Assembly: GCA_045649025.1 (NCBI GenBank)
Contig: JAZRPB010000036.1
Coordinates: forward strand, 1 to 64,000
Reading direction: 5' to 3'
DNA length: 64,000 nt
Source of the DNA: Ornithomonoglobus_A sp045649025
GTDB lineage: Bacteria > Bacillota > Clostridia > UBA1381
Each line of letters starts with the position of its first letter. The first letter of the stretch is position 1. The notes below the pieces were generated by a model. That model saw only the letters and a list, made by a program, of their open reading frames with translations, did no database searches and was not told the origin of the DNA. Positions 59,978 through 64,000 of the stretch are shown here, piece after piece. The position numbers were made by a program, and so were the translations under genes.

Positions 59978-60367
59978 TTAAACTAATGGTGTTGGTCGGT
60001 ATATAAGATGCATAAAGTTGCCTTCTATATCCTTAAACCAATATGTTTTTAAGCCCTTTGCGTTTTCGCTTACGTTGTGCACTTCTTCCACCTTGTCATC
60101 TGCCTTTAAAACAGCAACAATTTCGTTGAAGCTCTTCTCATCTACTGCAAGTGCAATGTGGCGTATACCTGCCGAGCGTTCAACATCCTCGGATCTTTCT
60201 GCCTCGGCACTCACAAACTCTATCATACTGCCGTCCGCAAAAGCTATAAAGTATGTGCCCTTGCCATTATCATAAACAACCTTGCCGCCAAAAACCTTAA
60301 GATACCAGTCCTTTAGTGCGGCAGTGTCTTTTGATACAATACCAATATGTTCTATTCCCTGAACCAT
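59978..60367 (-). CDS. VOC-superfamily protein (glyoxalase-like)
   Basis: This 129-residue protein has a beta-alpha-beta-beta-beta double module: GIEHIGIVSKDTAALKDWYLKVF, then MIEFVSAE, GIRHIALAV and TYWFKDIEGNFMHLIYR. Possible metal ligands are His6, Glu in MIEF and His in IRHIA. The start is ATG 60367, nine bases after GGAG; a longer frame to 60421 lacks support. It may be an epimerase, lyase or dioxygenase-type enzyme in the same sugar-acid pathway as the SDR neighbour; that is a guess. Confidence 0.8.
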   Translation of the reverse strand: MVQGIEHIGIVSKDTAALKDWYLKVFGGKVVYDNGKGTYFIAFADGSMIEFVSAEAERSEDVERSAGIRHIALAVDEKSFNEIVAVLKADDKVEEVHNVSENAKGLKTYWFKDIEGNFMHLIYRPTPLV

Positions 60368-60441
60368 AGTAAATTCTCCTTTCCAATATAAAATATTATT
60401 TAAATTATATAAACACTTCAATATTTATATGCTCAACAATC

Positions 60442-60565
60442 AATTCTACCAGGAAGTGAAAATCTTTGCTTGCAAGGAGATTTTCACGACGCCGTCAATT
60501 GACGTGGTGGTCGCAAGACCACAGAAAGCCGATAGGCTTTCATAAATTTTGTAAAGCAAAATTTA
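60442..60565. repeat. Hairpin-train element, family R4, copy B (reverse)
   Basis: Read on the minus strand it has AAATTTTG/CAAAATTT, GAAAGCC-TATC-GGCTTTC, GTGGTC-TTGC-GACCAC, AATTGACGGCGTCG, GTGAAAATCT/AGATTTTCAC and TTCCTGGTAGAATT, the same order as copy A. Loops and linkers agree with copy A, while stem bases differ as pairs. It fills the gap between the VOC gene and the exchanger gene, apart from the promoter at 60643. Confidence 0.75.
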
Positions 60566-60642
60566 ACATACATTAATTATAGCACACATATAAAATGTTT
60601 TCAAGAGTAAAAAAGATTTTATATATAATTTTTCGTAAAATG

Positions 60643-60671
60643 TTGAAAAAGCAGATAATCTGTGGTATATT
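60643..60671 (+). promoter_or_regulatory. Sigma-A promoter of the Na+/Ca2+ exchanger gene
   Basis: TTGAAA (60643-60648) and TATATT (60666-60671) have a 17-base spacer. Confidence 0.65.
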
Positions 60672-60729
60672 ATTTAGTAGGATTAAAAAGATAACATCAT
60701 AAGACAAAACAATAGGAGGATAAAAAGTT

Positions 60730-61659
60730 ATGATAGTAGATGCAATAATACAGGTTATTATTCTGGTATTGGGCTTTGTTTTACTTGTAAAGGGTGCAGA
60801 TATGTTTGTGGACGGAGCCGCATCTGTTGCAGCAAAGTTTGGTATACCGCAACTTATTATAGGCTTAACGGTGGTAGCTATGGGCACAAGTGCACCCGAG
60901 GCGGCAGTTAGTATTTCGGGAGCGTATGCAGGAAATGCCGATATTACAATAGGTAATATTTTAGGCAGTAACATTCTAAACATTTTAATTATACTTGGTG
61001 TTTCTGCACTAATAACAACACTTCCCGTTGCAAAATCCACAATAACAATAGAAATTCCGATTGTGGCAGCGTCAACACTGTTATTAATGCTTTTGGGCAG
61101 AGATGGGGTTATAAACTTCTGGGACGGAGTGATAATTTTTGCTTGCTTTATTGGTTTTATTATATATACAATTATAAGTGCAAAAAGAAGTAACGAGAGT
61201 GCAGAGGAAATAAAGCTTATGAGCATTCCAAAATCGCTTGTGTTTATTGTTTTGGGACTTGCTATGATAATTTTTGGCAGTCAGCTTACGGTTAAATCGG
61301 CAAGTGCACTTGCACAAATGATTGGCTTGAGTGAAAGATTTATTGGTCTTACCGTGGTGGCGTTGGGAACATCGTTGCCTGAATTGTTCACATCTGTTGC
61401 AGCGGCAAGAAAAGGAAATGCCGACCTTGCAATAGGTAATATTGTTGGAAGTAATATCTTTAATTTGTTGTTTGTTATTGGTGTTTCGGGCTTGATTGTG
61501 AACGTTCCGTTTGTGAGTGCATTTTCATTTGATGCTTTAATAAGCCTTGTGGCAGCAGTGTTGTTATTCCTCTTATGCATTAGAAAAAAACAACTTTCAA
61601 GAGTGAGCGGAATAATAATGCTTGTGGCGTATATAGCATACTTTTTATATATTGTATAA
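60730..61659 (+). CDS. Calcium/sodium antiporter, CaCA family (YrbG-like)
   Basis: This 309-residue membrane protein has about ten helices and the two alpha repeats of cation/Ca2+ exchangers: GLTVVAMGTSAPEAAVSI with GNILGSNILNILIILG, and GLTVVALGTSLPELFTSV with GNIVGSNIFNLLFVIG. The Glu in each GTSxPE motif binds the ion. It probably exports Ca2+ in exchange for Na+ or H+. AGGAGG precedes the start. It stands alone with its own promoter. Confidence 0.93.
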   Translation: MIVDAIIQVIILVLGFVLLVKGADMFVDGAASVAAKFGIPQLIIGLTVVAMGTSAPEAAVSISGAYAGNADITIGNILGSNILNILIILGVSALITTLPVAKSTITIEIPIVAASTLLLMLLGRDGVINFWDGVIIFACFIGFIIYTIISAKRSNESAEEIKLMSIPKSLVFIVLGLAMIIFGSQLTVKSASALAQMIGLSERFIGLTVVALGTSLPELFTSVAAARKGNADLAIGNIVGSNIFNLLFVIGVSGLIVNVPFVSAFSFDALISLVAAVLLFLLCIRKKQLSRVSGIIMLVAYIAYFLYIV

Positions 61660-61662
61660 AAA

Positions 61663-61751
61663 GGGGATGTAAAAAAAGCGCAGACCGTAAAAAGTCAGTA
61701 AATACATCAAATACAAATTGATTGTTTATTCTGCATCTTTTTTTCTATCCC
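61663..61751. repeat. Miniature element with terminal inverted repeats, family R5, short copy
   Basis: This 89-bp unit starts GGGGATGTAAAAAAAGCG then CAGACC and ends, read inward on the minus strand, with GGGATAGAAAAAAAGATG then CAGAATAAACA. Both ends match the two ends of 58821-59136, in the opposite orientation. A third GGGGATGTAAAAAAGAGG begins at 61760 and runs into the terminator hairpin. Confidence 0.7.
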
Positions 61752-61769
61752 TTAAAAAAGGGGATGTAA

Positions 61770-61812
61770 AAAAGAGGTTGTTTAAAAACAATGTTTTTAA
61801 ACAACCTCTTTA
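61770..61812. terminator. Terminator hairpin between the exchanger gene and the tRNA
   Basis: GAGGTTGTTTAAAAA pairs with TTTTTAAACAACCTC around CAATG, followed by TTTAAAC. It can end the exchanger transcript and the convergent tRNA transcript. Confidence 0.75.
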
Positions 61813-61816
61813 AACA

Positions 61817-61890
61817 TAGCGGTAATCGGACTTGAACCAATGACACTTCGGGTATGAACCGAATGCTCTAGCCAGCTGAGCTATACCGCC
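61817..61890 (-). tRNA. tRNA with CAT anticodon (Met, elongator; or Ile2)
   Basis: All arms fold on the minus strand: acceptor GGCGGTA/TACCGCT (first pair G-T), D arm GCTC/GAGC, anticodon arm TTCGG-TTCATAC-CCGAA with anticodon CAT, five-base variable loop, T arm ATTGG-TTCAAGT-CCGAT, then A73. The length is 74, with CCA not encoded. It lacks the C-A mismatch and GGG/CCC pairs of initiator tRNA, so it is elongator Met or an Ile tRNA with modified CAT. It is flanked by a promoter upstream and a terminator downstream. Confidence 0.93.
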
Positions 61891-61902
61891 ACAACATTAG
61901 AT

Positions 61903-61931
61903 ATTATACATCATTATTTTCACTTTGTCAA
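61903..61931 (-). promoter_or_regulatory. Sigma-A promoter of the tRNA gene
   Basis: On the minus strand TTGACA (61931-61926) and TATAAT (61908-61903) have a 17-base spacer, a near-consensus promoter 12 bases before the tRNA. Confidence 0.88.
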
Positions 61932-61977
61932 GTGTTTTTTTTAATTTTATTTGAATGGATATAATTTTGGTGTTTGG

Positions 61978-62006
61978 TTGACAATCAAAAAGCAAAATGC
62001 TATAAT
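61978..62006 (+). promoter_or_regulatory. Sigma-A promoter of the zinc-ribbon protein gene
   Basis: TTGACA (61978-61983) and TATAAT (62001-62006) have a 17-base spacer, 60 bases before the start codon. Confidence 0.85.
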
Positions 62007-62066
62007 TGACACATACAGAACACAATAATAAAAAGTATGTTATAAGAGAAGGGAATTGAGATTAAA

Positions 62067-62771
62067 ATGTTATGTAAGAATTGCGGTTATGAAATACCTA
62101 ATGAAAGCATATATTGCCTCAAATGCGGATACAAGGTGGCAGAGGATGTTGCTAAATTAAATACCGAGCCTTGTGAAATCGATGAAGAAAGTGATAAATT
62201 GGTATGCGGTGAAGAAACAGATAATGAGGGATATATTGCTAACGAAGATGTGGAAAGCAATAATCAGATTATTGAAGTAAAGGATAACGAGATAGATATA
62301 ATAGAAGAAACTTCTCATAATAAAAAGAAGAGAAAAAAGATATTTCCAATACTTACTGTATTTGCAGTTACAGTGATTGCGGCAATTGCTATTACGGTTA
62401 ATGTTATAGGCTCTAACAACTTAAAGGAAAATATAGTTGGCAGCTGGAGCAGTGACTCGTCTTTATCTATGTTTGGCACAAACGTTATAATAGATGAGGA
62501 GTGTATCCGTATTGATGATTTATTTTCCTCCTTCTTTACGTTCGGCAATGCATCAGGGGCAACAGAATTGAGATATAAGGTTGTTTCACCCACAAAAATA
62601 AAAGTGGGAGTTGCACAGGGCAGAGGATATTCACAGACCTTTACAGTGTATTTCAGTAATGATTTACAGAAAATGCAGATTTCACCGTCTATAACAGGCA
62701 GCGGCTCATATGATATTTTTGAAAGAAACGCACCCGATTTGGGGCTTGATGGTAATGTAGGAAGCGTATAA
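62067..62771 (+). CDS. Zinc-ribbon membrane protein, function unknown
   Basis: This 234-residue protein begins with a zinc ribbon, Cys3-Cys6 and Cys17-Cys20 (CKNCGYEIPNESIYCLKCG). A long acidic stretch follows, then one membrane helix (~92-114, after the basic KKKRKK). The outer ~120 residues resemble small beta-rich lipocalin-like domains in such proteins (GSWSSDSSLSMFG, then YKVVSPTKIKVGV), with no known function. The zinc ribbon should face the cytosol and the C-terminal domain the outside. AGAAGGGAATTGAG precedes the start. Confidence 0.75.
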   Translation: MLCKNCGYEIPNESIYCLKCGYKVAEDVAKLNTEPCEIDEESDKLVCGEETDNEGYIANEDVESNNQIIEVKDNEIDIIEETSHNKKKRKKIFPILTVFAVTVIAAIAITVNVIGSNNLKENIVGSWSSDSSLSMFGTNVIIDEECIRIDDLFSSFFTFGNASGATELRYKVVSPTKIKVGVAQGRGYSQTFTVYFSNDLQKMQISPSITGSGSYDIFERNAPDLGLDGNVGSV

Positions 62772-62773
62772 AT

Positions 62774-62814
62774 AAAAATGGTTGTAAAAACTTTGTTTTT
62801 ACAACCATTTTTTG
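62774..62814. terminator. Bidirectional terminator
   Basis: AAATGGTTGTAAAAA pairs with TTTTTACAACCATTT around CTTTG, followed by TTTG, between the zinc-ribbon gene and the convergent lipoprotein gene. Confidence 0.9.
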
Positions 62815-62817
62815 ATC

Positions 62818-63798
62818 TTATTCGAACACTATTGGCTCTCTTGTCGGCACAGGAGTTGCATTTTGTGGAGTCTTTGTTGGTGTTGGTGTGCGTGTTGGAG
62901 CCGTTGTAGCCATTGGTGTGGGTGATGGAGAAGGTGAAGGAGTCGGCGTTGGCGTCGGCACAGGAGTGGGCGACGGCGTAGGATCCAATTGATATATCAT
63001 TTCAAGCTTCTCTTCATTTGAAAGTGTTTCCATAGATGCAATCAGCTTCTTTGCAAGATAACTGCTGTCATCTGTTATTTTATTTGCGTAAGTGGAGGGT
63101 ATACTTCCATATATAGCATTTAAAGCCTTAATTATTTCGTTATTCTCCGAAACATACATTCTTAAATCTTCAGTCATATCAGCGTTGTTTGAAATTCGTT
63201 TAACTGAAGCTTTGCATACTGCATTCTTGTTTTTGTCAAGAAATGAAAGTGCAAGCACGTTTGTGCGTGTGTAGTATTCTACTAATATGTTTATAAGTGC
63301 TTCTTGTTCATCGCCGTTTAAATAGCTTCCATAAATATCATAGAAGTCACTAACGTCATTCGATGCTTTTTTAACATATGCATCAATATTAGGACAATCC
63401 TCAACAGATTTTAAAAGGCGATATATATTAAGGCAGAATTCCACCTCAATTTCATCAAATATTTCCCGACGTCTTGTTGTGCACATATTTATGATTTTTT
63501 TCTCGTCTCTTGTTAAATCTTTATTTTCAAGACTGTTATATTCTTCTGTATAATTACGGAAATTTGTTTGATTGCAAGCATCAATATACATTTCACAGGC
63601 TGCAAGCTGCTGTTCGTAAACGTAGTCATCTATCTGCGAAAGTGAAGTGTAGCCAACATCCTCTCCAACCTCGGGCAAACAATTTACCACGGTAATACTT
63701 TCAAGTATGTGTGATACATCCGTGTTATCAGAACAACCCGTCAGCATAAAGGATGAAAGGATACATAGCACCAAACATAATGAAATCTTTTTTTTCAC
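62818..63798 (-). CDS. Lipoprotein with Pro/Thr/Ser-rich C-terminal tail, function unknown
   Basis: This 326-residue protein has a signal peptide ending in the lipobox LTG-C22. Residues ~30-265 appear mostly helical and match no family I recognise. The last ~55 residues are a PTP/SPS-rich tail, of a kind that spans or binds the cell wall. The start is GTG 63798 with AGGAG eight bases upstream, which itself overlaps the stop of the next gene on the same strand. Function is unknown. Confidence 0.78.
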   Translation of the reverse strand: MKKKISLCLVLCILSSFMLTGCSDNTDVSHILESITVVNCLPEVGEDVGYTSLSQIDDYVYEQQLAACEMYIDACNQTNFRNYTEEYNSLENKDLTRDEKKIINMCTTRRREIFDEIEVEFCLNIYRLLKSVEDCPNIDAYVKKASNDVSDFYDIYGSYLNGDEQEALINILVEYYTRTNVLALSFLDKNKNAVCKASVKRISNNADMTEDLRMYVSENNEIIKALNAIYGSIPSTYANKITDDSSYLAKKLIASMETLSNEEKLEMIYQLDPTPSPTPVPTPTPTPSPSPSPTPMATTAPTRTPTPTKTPQNATPVPTREPIVFE

Positions 63799-63803
63799 TG
63801 CGT

Positions 63804-64000
63804 TTACTCCTTTTGTTCGTTTTCGTCGCTTGCGGTTTGTGTATTTCTATCGTCTGCAATGTTTTCGTGATTATGTAATGATTCCGTATATGCCTTGTTC
63901 TTTGAAGGTTTTTCGCCATAGCTGTAATGATAAGCATATTGAGAACTATAAGCCATATCGTAGCCACGATTATAATTATAACGTGAATAATAGTTTTTAT
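63804..64000 (-). CDS. C-terminal part of a Tyr-rich protein, truncated by window edge
   Basis: The minus strand is open from the window edge to a stop at 63806-63804 and reads NYYSRYNYNRGYDMAYSSQY, then AYHYSYGEKPSKNKAYTESL and a hydrophilic acidic tail ending DENEQKE. About one residue in four of the visible start is tyrosine. The last codon, GAG, is part of the ribosome binding site of the following lipoprotein gene, which supports a real, cotranscribed gene. The N-terminal part and the function are out of view. Confidence 0.65.
   Translation of the reverse strand, partial: KNYYSRYNYNRGYDMAYSSQYAYHYSYGEKPSKNKAYTESLHNHENIADDRNTQTASDENEQKE

Noticed and set aside
61663..61812. CRISPR-like array
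   Set aside because: The repeated GGGGATGTAAAAAA units are in inverted pairs or run into a terminator hairpin; there are no regular spacers and no cas genes.

Overview
The window reads as a chromosomal segment of an uncultured, low-GC, endospore-forming member of the Clostridia. This rests on gene families seen here: spoIIE with Spo0A boxes, an AbrB/SpoVT regulator, the YlmC/YmxH sporulation family, three S-layer-homology repeats, a CIRCE-controlled hrcA-grpE-dnaK set, and the miaB-ylbF-mutS-mutL-miaA order. No species can be named from the sequence alone. Most of the DNA is ordinary housekeeping sequence with tight spacing, Shine-Dalgarno-led starts and clear sigma-A promoters.

Layout. 1-8 kb: a tRNA-modification and mismatch-repair cluster (miaB cut by the window edge, ylbF family, mutS, mutL, miaA, a methyltransferase). 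8-12 kb: gyrA and two tandem cyclophilins, one a lipoprotein. 12-16 kb: a cobalamin riboswitch with a terminator, then three exported proteins whose domains together match the two halves of animal transcobalamin/intrinsic factor: a secreted DUF4430 protein, an alpha/alpha-toroid protein with three SLH repeats, and a DUF4430 lipoprotein. 16-22 kb: hemW, hrcA, grpE, dnaK, dnaJ. 22-27 kb: pdxS and a divergent MocR/PdxR-like regulator, then an unusual operon of a HisD paralogue, a HisB paralogue and an orphan tartrate/fumarate hydratase beta subunit. 27-33 kb: prsA-like foldase, spoIIE, an AbrB-type regulator, an Ig-like membrane protein and a hydrolase. 33-34 kb: rplM-rpsI.

34.1-37.8 kb is an accessory island between rpsI and ctpA. 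It holds a truncated Toprim-type gene, a controller regulator, a restriction endonuclease, a DNA methyltransferase, a Fic protein and the tail of a broken Xre regulator. 37.8-46.6 kb is one long minus-strand run: ctpA, DUF1934, murI, ddl, rluD, lspA, tsaD, rimI, an arginine-phosphatase-like enzyme, a cysteine desulfurase-like enzyme and DUF3343. 46.8-58.8 kb on the plus strand carries ldh, a metallophosphatase, DUF2161, a cell-wall glucosaminidase, ylmC, nrdR, mnmE, a basic amino acid decarboxylase, recD2, a HAD phosphatase and a LexA-box-controlled YneA-like LysM protein. 59-64 kb holds an SDR dehydrogenase, a VOC protein, a Na+/Ca2+ exchanger, tRNA-Met(CAT), a zinc-ribbon membrane protein, a Pro/Thr-tailed lipoprotein and a Tyr-rich partial gene.

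The intergenic DNA carries at least five families of short dispersed elements, each seen two or more times, often in opposite orientation. Two families keep their stems while the stem bases change between copies, which argues for a conserved folded structure. Another looks like a miniature element with terminal inverted repeats. Together with the riboswitch-controlled transcobalamin-like surface operon and the HisD/HisB/TtdB paralogue operon, these are the most interesting parts of the window.
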